From assembly GCA_018457135.1 (NCBI GenBank), contig JAGGDU010000148.1:62001-126000 (forward strand): a stretch of DNA of 64,000 nt. Direction: 5' to 3'. Below, piece by piece: positions 8,762-18,412 of the stretch. Origin of the DNA: Trichodesmium erythraeum GBRTRLIN201 (GTDB lineage Bacteria; Cyanobacteriota; Cyanobacteriia; Cyanobacteriales; Microcoleaceae). The position numbers and the translations under genes were made by a program. The notes under the pieces were generated by a model that was not told the DNA's origin, ran no database searches, and saw only the letters and a list, made by a program, of their open reading frames with translations. Every line of letters starts with the position of its first letter. The stretch's first letter is position 1.

Positions 8762-9725
8762 AGTTTTTTTTAGTGAATTGTATAATTTTAGATTAGCATT
8801 AATAGGAATAACGAAGATATTTATACTTGTTTTTTTTAAGATAGGAAGCAAAAAAAATGAGATTTAAACAGGCAAACAAAATTAATTACACCTATATGTA
8901 AGACTAAACCTCTAATGCTATATACTTCAGGTTAAACTAGAAGAGTTAAACAATGAGTGTAATGGTGCTGATCCTCGATATGCTTATCATTTCATTTATT
9001 AGTTATTATTACCTTGAGCTTTAACAGAAAGTAAAAAAAAATCAAAAAATTCCTTTTTCTACCCCCTAGAAAATGAGGTTTAAGACCTTATTTATTAGTC
9101 AGGCTTATAGAGCAATAAAATCTACCAATTAGCAAGACATTTTTTTTATTTAAGTTGCTGAACTAAAGCCTTTCCTATATTCCTGATTAAAAATTCATTT
9201 CTTATTGCCTATAGATTTTTTCATATTCTTTGATAAAATCAATATCAAATTTATGATAGAGGTTAGAAAATCAAACCCTCTACAATAGTTTATACCATTT
9301 CTAAAAAAGTTTTTTACATTTCTCAATAGTAGGAGACTCACCCCTAACCCCTCTTAGGAAGAGGGAGTCAAAAAGTGGGGTTAGGGATGTTGTATAAAGG
9401 CATCCATATAACACATCTAAAAATTAACATTAACATTAATATTAACACTTGATCAAAACACTTAAAAAGTTATGACAAGAGTGTGTTAATCACTTAAATT
9501 TTTAAAGTGCTGCCTAACTATAGTATTAATCCATGGAAATTGGTATTACCTATAAATTTATTGGCTAGTTTTTGTACTATCTTTTTTGGTAGTAGGATGT
9601 ACATAACTACACCATATAAATGAGGGAGTGTAAATATCGGAAAGAATCACAAAAAATACACAATACTATAGTAGTAATTAGTAAGTACCTGAGTAGTTTA
9701 TATTTACCTCAATTAATACTTTATA
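8762..9725. other. Non-coding stretch with nested hairpin
   Basis: Nearly 1 kb without a supported gene. A nested hairpin lies at 9342-9386. A 23-codon hydrophobic ORF (8953-9024) exists but matches no small photosystem or cytochrome subunit I know. Confidence 0.5.
9342..9386. repeat. Nested hairpin, CCCTAACCCC type
   Basis: Outer arms CCCTAACCCC (9342-9351) and GGGGTTAGGG (9377-9386) enclose a second palindrome, CCTCTT-AGG-AAGAGG (9350-9364). This type of G/C-rich hairpin is a frequent dispersed repeat in cyanobacterial intergenic DNA (from general knowledge). Confidence 0.7.
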
Positions 9726-10271
9726 CTATGATTTTTTAAAATGAATTTCCGTAGAAGTGTAATGAGGAGTCCAGCCTTCTGTGGAAGAGAAATATCTCAC
9801 AGCCTTAACCCGTTTTTCTGGTGTCAAATAAAACCAATGTTCTGTATTAGCTGGTATATTAATATATTCTTGTGGCTGTAGTGTTAGTTCGACTTGACTA
9901 TCATCGGGACGTACAAAACCAAAAATACAAATTCCAGCCACAATATAACGTGCTTCATCATCTGCATGGGTATGACACTTATCGAACTTTGATAAGATAG
10001 CATCAAGATTAGGAATTTCTGGATGTATCGCCAATAAGTCTCGTGACTGATAACCAGCAGTTTCTTTTAGTTCCTCAAAATAGTGATCCACACTTTGCAA
10101 GAATTCTTCTTTTTGATCATCACTAAGCACATCTTTTTCCAGTAGATTATGAGTTTCTAGATTATCTCCTACAGGCCAATGATTTAGTTGAATGTTTAGA
10201 GAAGAAAGTTCACGAGAAATATCGTGAAGCTGAGTGTATATTGTACCGTCTTCTAGTTTGAGTATTGCCAT
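9726..10271 (-). CDS. mtnD: Acireductone dioxygenase (methionine salvage)
   Basis: A cupin enzyme of the methionine salvage pathway. It oxidises acireductone to the ketoacid of methionine plus formate (Fe form), or to methylthiopropionate, formate and CO (Ni form). The 181-residue length is normal. The metal ligands are visible: His100, His102 and Glu106 in HTHADDEARY, and His145 in PANTEHWFYL. The start MAILKLEDGTIYT fits family N-termini. No other methionine-salvage gene is next to it; radC lies divergently about 210 bp away. Cytoplasmic. Confidence 0.92.
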   Translation of the reverse strand: MAILKLEDGTIYTQLHDISRELSSLNIQLNHWPVGDNLETHNLLEKDVLSDDQKEEFLQSVDHYFEELKETAGYQSRDLLAIHPEIPNLDAILSKFDKCHTHADDEARYIVAGICIFGFVRPDDSQVELTLQPQEYINIPANTEHWFYLTPEKRVKAVRYFSSTEGWTPHYTSTEIHFKKS

Positions 10272-10481
10272 ATTTAACCTGTTGATTTTTTATAACTAAA
10301 GTTGATTCTATAAATAAGAATAATATTGCAATATAATAAATAATACTGAATTTTATAAAATTTTTGTGTTTATCGAATTTATCTGTGACTAAACTATGCT
10401 ATGTTGAAAAAAATTAACTCTAGTATTTCAAGTTTTATAATTCAGCTAGAAGTACTGATAACTAATAAGTAATAACTAGAA

Positions 10482-11213
10482 ATGACCTACAGCCTCAGAA
10501 TAGCAGACTTACCTAGTAATGAACGACCACGGGAAAGATTAATTGCCTGTGGTTCTCAAAGTCTTTCGACGGCAGAATTAATTGCTATTCTACTAGGTAC
10601 GGGTCAAGGAAAAGGAAAACTCTCTGCTGTTGGCCTCGGACAATACATATTAAATCAATTAAGTCAATATGAGCGTGACCCCCTCTCAATTCTCCGTAAT
10701 ATTACAGTTCAAGAATTAACTCAAATTCATGGTATTGGTACAGCGAAAGCAACAACTATTCTCGCTGCTATTGAATTAGGAAAAAGAGTATTTCAATCTC
10801 GCCCTCCAGAATTAGCAGTTGTTGAAAGTCCCCAAGCTGCTGCTGATGCCTTGAGTCAAGATTTGATGTGGCAAACCCAAGAAAAATTTGCTGTTTTATT
10901 ATTAGATGTAAAGAACCGCTTACTCGGAACTCAGGTAATTACTATTGGTACAGCAACAGAAACATTAGCTCATCCCCGCGAAATTTTTGGAGAAGTGATT
11001 CGCCAAGGTGCAAGCAGAGTAATTATTTCTCATAACCATCCTTCAGGAAATGTCGAACCAAGCCCTGAAGATATCAATTTAACTAAACAACTTTTAGCAG
11101 GAGCGCAAATTTTAGATATACCCTTACTAGATCATATTATTATCGGTAACGGAGAACATTCTAGTCTGCGCCAGATAACTAATTTATGGGAAGACTACCC
11201 TCAAAGAGGTTAG
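10482..11213 (+). CDS. radC: RadC family JAB/MPN-domain protein
   Basis: A 243-residue RadC (DUF2466) protein. The N-terminal half has a helix-hairpin-helix ([24 protein letters not shown], about residues 79-102). The C-terminal half is a JAB/MPN+ metalloprotease-like domain with Glu171, His184, His186 and Asp197 in [15 protein letters not shown], so the zinc site is complete. E. coli RadC was once linked to repair, but that phenotype was later assigned to recG, so the cellular function is unsettled. The start [20 protein letters not shown] is the standard RadC N-terminus. It stands alone. Confidence 0.93.
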   Translation: MTYSLRIADLPSNERPRERLIACGSQSLSTAELIAILLGTGQGKGKLSAVGLGQYILNQLSQYERDPLSILRNITVQELTQIHGIGTAKATTILAAIELGKRVFQSRPPELAVVESPQAAADALSQDLMWQTQEKFAVLLLDVKNRLLGTQVITIGTATETLAHPREIFGEVIRQGASRVIISHNHPSGNVEPSPEDINLTKQLLAGAQILDIPLLDHIIIGNGEHSSLRQITNLWEDYPQRG

Positions 11214-11405
11214 TGAATATTGAAAATATCTTTGTCTTGTTTATTTGAAGGTAAAACTTACTCAGAGTCGCCACCCAAAATCTATATACCAGACAGCGCA
11301 TTGACCATATAATGAAGCACACCATAGGTCATTTTTGTTATATAGTTCAGAAAAATAGTCATAGATAAGTTTTGTCTATTTTTAAGATCATAAATATACT
11401 AATAA

Positions 11406-13931
11406 CTAACAACTAGATTTTACAGTCTTTACCTGATTTGGATTTATTGCCCCTTTAGGATAAGCAATACGTTTGTGATTATACTGTTCCCAAACTTGTA
11501 CAAAAATTTCTGCAATACTTGAGATTTCTCCTCTCGTCAAACCAGAATCAACCAATTGATGATCCTGCCACCGTGCCCGCAAAATTTTCTTCACCATCTG
11601 TAGTGCATCCTTATGATTCGCATCCTTAAGCGATCGCAACGCTGCTTCACAAGAATCTGCCAACATCACAATAGCTGTTTCCCGTGACTGCGGAATAGGA
11701 CCTGCATAGCGGAAAAGCTCTTCCTCAATTACCTTCTCTTCCTTCTCAGATCTTTGCTTTGCCTGGTAATAAAAAAAAGCAATTAACATTGTACCCTGAT
11801 GTTCAGGAATAAACGCCTGAATAGCCTTTGGTAATCTATGTCTACGAGCCATCACCAACCCTTCAGTAACATGCTTTTTAATAATTTCTACACTCATCCA
11901 CGGATCATTAATTTCATCATGTTTATTCGGTCCACCCATTTGATTTTCAATAAAACCCAATGGATCGTGCATTTTACCAATGTCATGATATAAAGTACCC
12001 GTTCTCACCAATTCTACATTGCAACCAATTTCTCGTGCTGCTGCTTCCGCCAAAGTTGCCACAAACAAAGTGTGCTGAAAAGTACCAGGTGCTTCCGATG
12101 CCAAACGCTTCAACAAAGGGCGATTAGGATTAGCCAACTCAGACAAACGGATCGGAGTAATTAAATCAAACAAATGCTCTAAATACGGACTCAAACCCAA
12201 AGCCACGATACCCCAAATCAAACCTGTTAGTACTTGCCAACCCACTGGACCGATGATTGCATACCATAACAATCCAGGATTAGCACGAACAATCAAATTT
12301 GTCAACAAATACACCATACCTTGAGTTAAACCCACCCCTACACCTAAAAGTGCCTGTTCCTCACGCGATCGCATTTTTTCTACCACTAGACTGCCAACAA
12401 TACCACCAACAGCACTAGCAAACCAATCTATTTTGTCAACATCCATACCAATAGGCAGTACTACAGATATCAACCCCACCAATGTTACTCCCATAGTTGA
12501 ACCGTAGAAATTTCCCACCAACAAACCAATTGCTGGCAAACTACTAGTCCAGGGTATTCTCAATGCCACCAGTAATGGCGCACTCAAACTTAACAACAAT
12601 AAGAGTATATGATCTCTGCGCCTTAAACAGGATTGAAATTTTTTTCCTACTATAACGACTATAGCTACAGAAGCACTCACAATACACACAAATACCACCA
12701 AGCTACGCCAATTGACTCTGCGGCGACTCAAAGAAAAATTATCCAAAAGCACAAATGCCTTACGGTTAATTTTTTCTCCTGTTTTAACAATAACTTCATT
12801 CTTACGAACTTTATACTGCACAGGCTTAACATTTTGTGCTTCCTTTTCTACTAATTTCCTAGTTTCATCTTGATCTTTAGCTAAATTCGGCTCCAAAATG
12901 TTCTTCAAAATATTGACTGCTAAATCTTGAGTTTCCAATGGCAGCACACCAACTACTTGTGCTTTTATTGCATTCACCCATTTCTTTTTGGGGAAATTTG
13001 GTGATATTCCTTGAGCCAACATACGATCTTTTACAGTTTTAATACCTATTTGAGTTTTCTGCCAAGTAGAATCATACAGCTCTAGTAAAGTATGATCATA
13101 TACCTCATAACCTTCATTTTCTTGCTCTTGAGCCAAAAGTTTTTTAGCATTTTTATAAAAATTGCGAGCAAGTGAAACTTCCTCTAAAACTTTGAGGTAG
13201 TTTTCAAATAAACTCTTTTTACGATAAGTTAGTAACTCTGAAATTACTTTTTTATCTCTACTACTAACCACTATAGAACTATTTTTTTGATTACCTGCCA
13301 GTATTGATTTTCCCTTTGACAATTCCTCATCTGTTGAAGTTGGGCGTATAATATCATTCTTTTCATTTGTAACTTTTCGAGTTTTTTGAGTTGAGCTAGC
13401 AGAAACATTTCTTTCTGACTCAGGTCCAGGCGGTCTTTCTTGTAACTCTTCCTCCACTATCTTTTGAATAGCTTGCCACTTTTGTTGAGAAACTTGACGT
13501 AAGTATCGCTGAGTAATTGTTGATAATATACCTGTATTTACAAAAGGAAAATTAGCAACCATATATCTAGCTTTATTACCCACTGTTAGTATTTCTTCTA
13601 ATTCCTTATCTACTTTCCGATTAACTGATTGATCAATCATAAATACAGTTATATCCCCAAGTCTAGCTGACTTACGTCTCTCATCAGTAAGTTTATGATC
13701 TATCACCGTATCATCTTGAGGAACGCGGATAATTTGAGGAGCAATAGTTCCCTCTTTTAACTCTGGCTGGTTATAATATCGCTGGCCCATAGTAGCGGTT
13801 AGAGATACTATTGCTAGTATGACCAACATGGGCGAAGTTGCCAGAGTTGACCAACGCGATACTTGTCCTTTTTTCTGGGGTTTAAATAATATCCCAATCA
13901 AACGTGTCAGATACATATTTCTTGATGTCAA
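11406..13931 (-). CDS. pgpH: 7TM-HD phosphodiesterase, PgpH-like (c-di-AMP)
   Basis: An 841-residue membrane protein with the 7TMR-HD layout: one N-terminal membrane segment (about 28-48), a large extracytoplasmic domain rich in charged residues (about 50-400), seven membrane segments (about 407-590) and a cytoplasmic HD domain. The HD pair is His649-Asp650 in LYHDIGKMHDP, followed by FIENQMGGPNKHDEIND and the HH-type LMARRHRLP...IPEHQGT. PgpH of Listeria degrades cyclic di-AMP, and cyanobacterial homologues are assumed to do the same, with a role in osmotic and day/night control. The extracytoplasmic loop has a low-complexity Ser/Thr/Lys insert around residues 165-220. It lies 15 bp downstream of the ADP-ribosylglycohydrolase-like gene, so the two are probably cotranscribed. 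Confidence 0.88.
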   Translation of the reverse strand: MTSRNMYLTRLIGILFKPQKKGQVSRWSTLATSPMLVILAIVSLTATMGQRYYNQPELKEGTIAPQIIRVPQDDTVIDHKLTDERRKSARLGDITVFMIDQSVNRKVDKELEEILTVGNKARYMVANFPFVNTGILSTITQRYLRQVSQQKWQAIQKIVEEELQERPPGPESERNVSASSTQKTRKVTNEKNDIIRPTSTDEELSKGKSILAGNQKNSSIVVSSRDKKVISELLTYRKKSLFENYLKVLEEVSLARNFYKNAKKLLAQEQENEGYEVYDHTLLELYDSTWQKTQIGIKTVKDRMLAQGISPNFPKKKWVNAIKAQVVGVLPLETQDLAVNILKNILEPNLAKDQDETRKLVEKEAQNVKPVQYKVRKNEVIVKTGEKINRKAFVLLDNFSLSRRRVNWRSLVVFVCIVSASVAIVVIVGKKFQSCLRRRDHILLLLLSLSAPLLVALRIPWTSSLPAIGLLVGNFYGSTMGVTLVGLISVVLPIGMDVDKIDWFASAVGGIVGSLVVEKMRSREEQALLGVGVGLTQGMVYLLTNLIVRANPGLLWYAIIGPVGWQVLTGLIWGIVALGLSPYLEHLFDLITPIRLSELANPNRPLLKRLASEAPGTFQHTLFVATLAEAAAREIGCNVELVRTGTLYHDIGKMHDPLGFIENQMGGPNKHDEINDPWMSVEIIKKHVTEGLVMARRHRLPKAIQAFIPEHQGTMLIAFFYYQAKQRSEKEEKVIEEELFRYAGPIPQSRETAIVMLADSCEAALRSLKDANHKDALQMVKKILRARWQDHQLVDSGLTRGEISSIAEIFVQVWEQYNHKRIAYPKGAINPNQVKTVKSSC

Positions 13932-13946
13932 AACATCATAGAGTTT

Positions 13947-15104
13947 TCAATATCCATTAGCTGGGCAAGGGCGAGGACGAATCACATTGCTCGCAGCAAC
14001 TGCTGGAACCAGACTTTGTGTCAGATTATTTGGATCATAAACCCCACACCAAACTGCCCAAAGGCTTTTTGCCAACTTCATAATCTCTACTTCATCTTTC
14101 ATTCCCAACAGTTCAACACCCATTTTTTGTCGCCATTCCACAGGAACTCCAGCAATACTATTATAAGCTCCTGATAAAGTACTTACTATGGCACAAACCT
14201 GAGTTGACCATGCTGTTCTTGCAGAACACAATACTGCTAAACCAAAGTCCTCCGGGGTACTTAGAAAGCAGTATAAGGCCAAAGAAATAGGTATAAAAAA
14301 AGTACAAGATTGGGATTTTTGTTGACCCTCATTAGATATTTGCCCATTATCAAAAAAACTAACATTTTTTGAAAAAATATTTATTGCCGCATCTAAATTT
14401 GCTCCCTGATTAATCAATTTTTCTACCTGTCTAAGTTGGTCTACTATTGATTCTTTTTCTCCAATATAATTGATAATTTTCGGTATGATGGTTCGAGGGT
14501 CTAATCTTTCTGTCAAGGCTTGAGCTATTGTATATCCAATAACTAAATTGCTTAGGTTTACTTCTAAGCAATTTTGCCAAACATTTCCCCATTGTCGCAA
14601 TTTTTGTTGGAGTTTTAATTCATCTTCATGATACATCAAAGAAACTGGCAAGCTAGCAATAATTGCATTACTGGCTGTAGGAATCAAAACATCATCGTTT
14701 ATGTATTGAAAATTAGACTCCTTATCATTAACTCTCCTTACTAACTTTTCTAATTCTATTGGAGAATCTTTGATTTTGTTGGGTTCACCAGTATAATCTT
14801 TTTGGTCCTCCCATTTATTTTTCCATTCTATATAAACTTTCTGCCAATTCTCTTCATTAAATTCTTGTTGGCTAATTAAGCTTTTTGCGCAATTAAATGT
14901 AGCTTCTCCCCATTTTTGTAAGTAGTTTTTCTGTGAATTTGATAGATAACATTTATGCTGATTAATAAATAATTTATAATTTCCTCTATTTTTTCTGACC
15001 TGATACTCAAAATGAGAACCTATATAATTTCCTAAAACTGCTCCTAGTAAAGCACCTTGAAATTTCTTTAAAAGAGAATACTGCATTATTTTTTCATTAT
15101 ACAA
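13947..15104 (-). CDS. Degenerate ADP-ribosylglycohydrolase-like protein
   Basis: A 385-residue protein. Its start (FQGALLGAVLGNYIGSHFEY) and end (STLSGAYNSIAGVPVEWR) match the first and last helices of the ADP-ribosylglycohydrolase (DraG/ARH) fold. The metal-binding residues are missing: the N-terminal GD(A/S)LG motif reads GNYIG, and the late GGDTDT motif is replaced by AWSTQVCAI. The catalytic site is therefore probably dead and the protein may be a binding or scaffold relative. An alternative start is the ATG six codons in (MQYSLLKKFQGAL, at 15086), which looks closer to homologues. The gene runs into pgpH with a 15-bp gap. Confidence 0.6.
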   Translation of the reverse strand: MYNEKIMQYSLLKKFQGALLGAVLGNYIGSHFEYQVRKNRGNYKLFINQHKCYLSNSQKNYLQKWGEATFNCAKSLISQQEFNEENWQKVYIEWKNKWEDQKDYTGEPNKIKDSPIELEKLVRRVNDKESNFQYINDDVLIPTASNAIIASLPVSLMYHEDELKLQQKLRQWGNVWQNCLEVNLSNLVIGYTIAQALTERLDPRTIIPKIINYIGEKESIVDQLRQVEKLINQGANLDAAINIFSKNVSFFDNGQISNEGQQKSQSCTFFIPISLALYCFLSTPEDFGLAVLCSARTAWSTQVCAIVSTLSGAYNSIAGVPVEWRQKMGVELLGMKDEVEIMKLAKSLWAVWCGVYDPNNLTQSLVPAVAASNVIRPRPCPANGY

Positions 15105-16227
15105 TTTTTATTATTTAAGCTTCTTACACTATCTATACATATTTATATTACTACTCACTAAAAAAAAATATTGTACATCCAGAATAATTTAATTCTTGTC
15201 AAGAGTATTTAACTTACTAAGCTATTCATAAAATCAATCTATTAGTCTACTCAAAACTTACATTTCGTTGGGTTACGGCGAATCACATAGATTATTCAGT
15301 TTAACAATCAAGCAAGATAATTTAACTTACGAAGCTATTCATAAAATCAATCTATTAGTCTACTCAAAACTTTAATTTATCTGGGTTAAGGCGAATCAAA
15401 TAGATTGTTTAGCTTAACGAGCAAATCTGCGAATTAATTACCCTACATCAAGATTTAATATTTATTTAAAGATATCTTCTAAATCTAATATTTATTTTAA
15501 AAATAATTATTGTTGCACTAGCATAGCTTTTTTATATAACAGTTATACAGCATTTTTCCCTACCGGTGAGTTCACTAAAAATTTAGTGATATTCATAATA
15601 TCATAATAGTTTTACTCTTCACGGCTTGTAACTCATTTGTCCGAAATTTGCTATAAAAATCTGCTATAATATAATAATAATTGAGATTAATAAATTTTCT
15701 ATCTACTTTCTTCTTTTCTTGATTGTGTCAATTGAGAAATATCAAAAATACCATAGCTTTTCCTTTTTAACAAGAATATTTATCATAAACAAATATTTGC
15801 CAAAAAAAATTTTTGGAGCACGAGCATTGAGGAGAATAGAATAGATCGAGCATTATGAAGGCAAGAAGCAACAATAGAATAAGTCGCTATATTGTTAGAA
15901 TTAGTGCTTATATTTCCTTTGTTGCCCACATGAGATAGGATACATCTTCACCCTTGCCTTCTGTCTTTAATTCACAACTTATACCAAGTGTGATAAATTT
16001 TTGCTACAAATAGCTAGGAGAATTTTTAAGACTCAGAAGTCAGAACTCATTTTCATAATGACAATACCATTTTTAATTAATTAGTAAATCATCTTTTTGG
16101 CTCTAGTGGACATCTCCTGTAAAATCTTTTTATCTCCCTGACTATTCAAATACATTCTTCTTTCAAAACGGTATTAGGTAATTTGTATCAGAAAAAAATT
16201 TTTAACATACATTTTGGATAATTATTT
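15105..16227. other. Non-coding stretch with a 113-bp tandem duplication
   Basis: 1.1 kb upstream of the pgpH pair. It contains the duplication at 15210-15425 and otherwise AT-rich DNA. No gene or RNA was recognised. Confidence 0.5.
15210..15425. repeat. Direct tandem duplication, 113-bp period
   Basis: TAACTTACTAAGCTATTCAT begins at 15210 and recurs as TAACTTACGAAGCTATTCAT at 15323. Similarity continues through 'caatctattagtctactcaa', the GGGTTA(C/A)GGCGAATCA core and the AGATT(A/G)TT end. A handful of substitutions separate the copies. No coding potential. Confidence 0.85.
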
Positions 16228-16680
16228 TTAATCACCCCTGTTTTTAAGATAATTAACTATTGCTTTTAGTCCCAATAGATAGCTTTGTGAACCAAAACCA
16301 CTAATTTGACCAATAGCTACTGGTGCAATAAAAGAATGATGTCGAAATTCTTCTCGACTATATATATTACTAAGATGAACTTCTACTGTGGGAATATTAA
16401 TCCCAGAAATAGCATCTCTAATGGCAACACTAGTATGGGTATATGCACCAGCATTAATAAGTATGCCTTGGTGTTGCTCACTACTTGAGTGAATTAAATC
16501 TACCAAGACACCTTCATGATTAGACTGTGATATGGAGATTTTGACTCCAATGGCTTCCGCCTCTTGTTTTAACAGTCGATTTATATTATCTAAAGTTACA
16601 GAGCCATATATTCCTGGTTCACGCAGACCCAAGAGATTCAAGTTTGGCCCATGTAAAACTAAAATATTAAACAAAAACAA
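16228..16680 (-). CDS. aroQ: 3-dehydroquinate dehydratase, type II
   Basis: Shikimate-pathway enzyme converting 3-dehydroquinate to 3-dehydroshikimate, a cytoplasmic dodecamer in the family. 150 residues, standard length. Conserved features are [10 protein letters not shown] at the N-terminus, Tyr25 of the catalytic lid (EPGIYG), Asn77 in [10 protein letters not shown] with His82, and His102 in [15 protein letters not shown] with the following Arg residues. It lies 25 bp downstream of the 43-residue protein gene on the same strand, so the two probably share a transcript. Confidence 0.95.
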   Translation of the reverse strand: MFLFNILVLHGPNLNLLGLREPGIYGSVTLDNINRLLKQEAEAIGVKISISQSNHEGVLVDLIHSSSEQHQGILINAGAYTHTSVAIRDAISGINIPTVEVHLSNIYSREEFRHHSFIAPVAIGQISGFGSQSYLLGLKAIVNYLKNRGD

Positions 16681-16705
16681 ATAATCTACAGATTGAATGA
16701 TAAAG

Positions 16706-16837
16706 TTATGAACGACGGGGACGGTCGTTTACTGGAATAGGAATAGGTTCTGGTTGTGCTTCTGGTCCTAACAAAGCCTCAACTAGCTTCCGAGTCCATT
16801 CCTTTAATTTTTCTAGTACTTTTTCAATGTAATCCAT
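16706..16837 (-). CDS. 43-residue amphipathic-helix protein
   Basis: A small protein from the ATG at 16837: an amphipathic charged helix ([13 protein letters not shown], then RKLVEALLG) followed by a Pro-rich acidic linker and a basic end ([11 protein letters not shown]). The frame is open upstream to 16957, giving up to 83 residues, but that part (REAAYPAPLTPHYTNKKSKYG) looks unrelated, so I prefer the short form. Similar small helix-plus-PIPV proteins occur in other cyanobacteria, to my recollection next to aroQ; I cannot confirm this here. The 25-bp spacing to aroQ supports a real gene. Function unknown; the helix could bind membrane or a partner. Confidence 0.6.
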   Translation of the reverse strand: MDYIEKVLEKLKEWTRKLVEALLGPEAQPEPIPIPVNDRPRRS

Positions 16838-17134
16838 TAAATTGAATTCCCACTGGTTACTTTCACCATACTTACTTTTTTTATTTGTATAGTGAGGGGT
16901 AAGCGGGGCGGGATATGCCGCTTCCCTTGTTAAATCAAGTTCTTGGAATATTCTCACAACTTAGCCAAAAGAAATAATTATCCTGGCTTTTTGTTGATTT
17001 ATCTTTTTATGTTAACACGGTATCTTGAACTGTGGTCTTTATGGCCATTCATTAATAATAAGTTTATGTTATGGAATTATGGACTAAAGTTAAAAACTCT
17101 AGTATGTTTTTGTTATCATCTAATTCAATTATAA

Positions 17135-18412
17135 TCAAGCTTGATGATGTTGTGGTCTTTGCTTAGATAAGTATAACTTTCTTCTCAACAAGTCAAGAGC
17201 TGTAGAAACACTAACTCTTCTAATCCAATTACGATCACGCAAATTACTGAAGCGGTATTCAAAACTTTCTACAATATCATCATATCTAGCTATCCCAATG
17301 TAAACTAAACCTACAGGTTTAGTATCACTTCCACCTCCAGGTCCAGCAATACCAGTAATACTAATTCCCCAATTAGTTCCTAGTTTCTTTACCACTCCAC
17401 TTGCCATTTGCTTTGCTACTACATGGCTTACACTACCTTCAGCCATTAAATCTTCAAGATTAACATCTAGGAGAGTAATTTTCACTTGATTTTCATAACT
17501 GATAACTCCACCATAAAAATATTCTGAACTTCCTGGAATAGAGGTCAACATACTACCTAAACTACCACCTGTACAAGATTCTGCTACAGCTAAAGTTTCA
17601 CCAGATTCTAATAATAACTTCCCTACTACCGAAGCTAGAGATTCATCGTTAATTCCATAAAAGTCAATTCCGGCAATATCTTTTATTTCTTCTTCTACAG
17701 GAATAATTAATTTATTTGCTAATTCAAGGGACGTAGCACGGGCGGAAATCCGTAGTTTTACTTCTCCATAATTAGCGTAAGGGGCAACAGTAGGATTTTC
17801 CTTTTCCAGAAATGGAGCTACTTTTTCTGCTAAACTTGACTCTGTAATACCCCAAAATTTCAAAGTCCGACTATATATTGTTTGTTCACACCAACCCTGA
17901 CTCTGCATATAAGGTATAGCAGTTTCTTGCCACATTGACTTCATTTCCGTAGGAACTCCAGGAAAAGTCATTATTGTTATATTTTGTACTGGTTGCCAAA
18001 TAATTCCAGGAGCTGTGCCTATAGGATTTGGTAGAATATTTGCACCTTGGGGAATTAGAGCTTGTTTCCGGTTACTGGCAGTCATAATCCGACCCCTTCG
18101 GGCAAATTTTTTGGTAATATCTTCTATAATCTCAGGCCTTTCTATTAATGGGGTCTCAAAAAAATCAGCAATAGTTGCTACAGTTAAATCATCTGGAGTT
18201 GGGCCTAAACCTCCTGTAAAAATTAATATTTGTGAGCGGTCTGTAGCGATCGCTAATACTTGTTTGATTCTGTCTGGATTATCTCCTACTACGGTTTGAT
18301 AATAATGAGCTATGCCTAAATTTGCTAATTGTTTGGCTAAAAATTGAGCATTACTATTTAAAATATCTCCTAATAATAGCTCTGTACCAACGCATATAAT
18401 TTCTGCAATCAT
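17135..18412 (-). CDS. cinA: CinA-like protein (nicotinamide mononucleotide deamidase)
   Basis: A 425-residue protein with an N-terminal MoaB/MogA-like domain (about 1-170; AEIICVGTELLLGDILNSNA and the FTGGLGPTPDD loop) and a C-terminal PncC-type amidohydrolase domain (about 255-415; VAESCTGGSLGSMLTSIPGSS and GISITGIAGPGGG). The C-terminal domain deamidates NMN to nicotinic acid mononucleotide in pyridine-nucleotide recycling; the N-terminal domain can have ADP-ribose pyrophosphatase activity in some members. Length and both active-site motifs are intact. Nearly 300 bp separate it from the next same-strand gene. Confidence 0.93.
   Translation of the reverse strand: MIAEIICVGTELLLGDILNSNAQFLAKQLANLGIAHYYQTVVGDNPDRIKQVLAIATDRSQILIFTGGLGPTPDDLTVATIADFFETPLIERPEIIEDITKKFARRGRIMTASNRKQALIPQGANILPNPIGTAPGIIWQPVQNITIMTFPGVPTEMKSMWQETAIPYMQSQGWCEQTIYSRTLKFWGITESSLAEKVAPFLEKENPTVAPYANYGEVKLRISARATSLELANKLIIPVEEEIKDIAGIDFYGINDESLASVVGKLLLESGETLAVAESCTGGSLGSMLTSIPGSSEYFYGGVISYENQVKITLLDVNLEDLMAEGSVSHVVAKQMASGVVKKLGTNWGISITGIAGPGGGSDTKPVGLVYIGIARYDDIVESFEYRFSNLRDRNWIRRVSVSTALDLLRRKLYLSKQRPQHHQA

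Noticed and set aside
8953-9024. 23-codon hydrophobic ORF (MSVMVLILDMLIISFISYYY...)
   Set aside because: Does not match known small photosystem or cytochrome subunits, no Shine-Dalgarno, isolated in AT-rich DNA.
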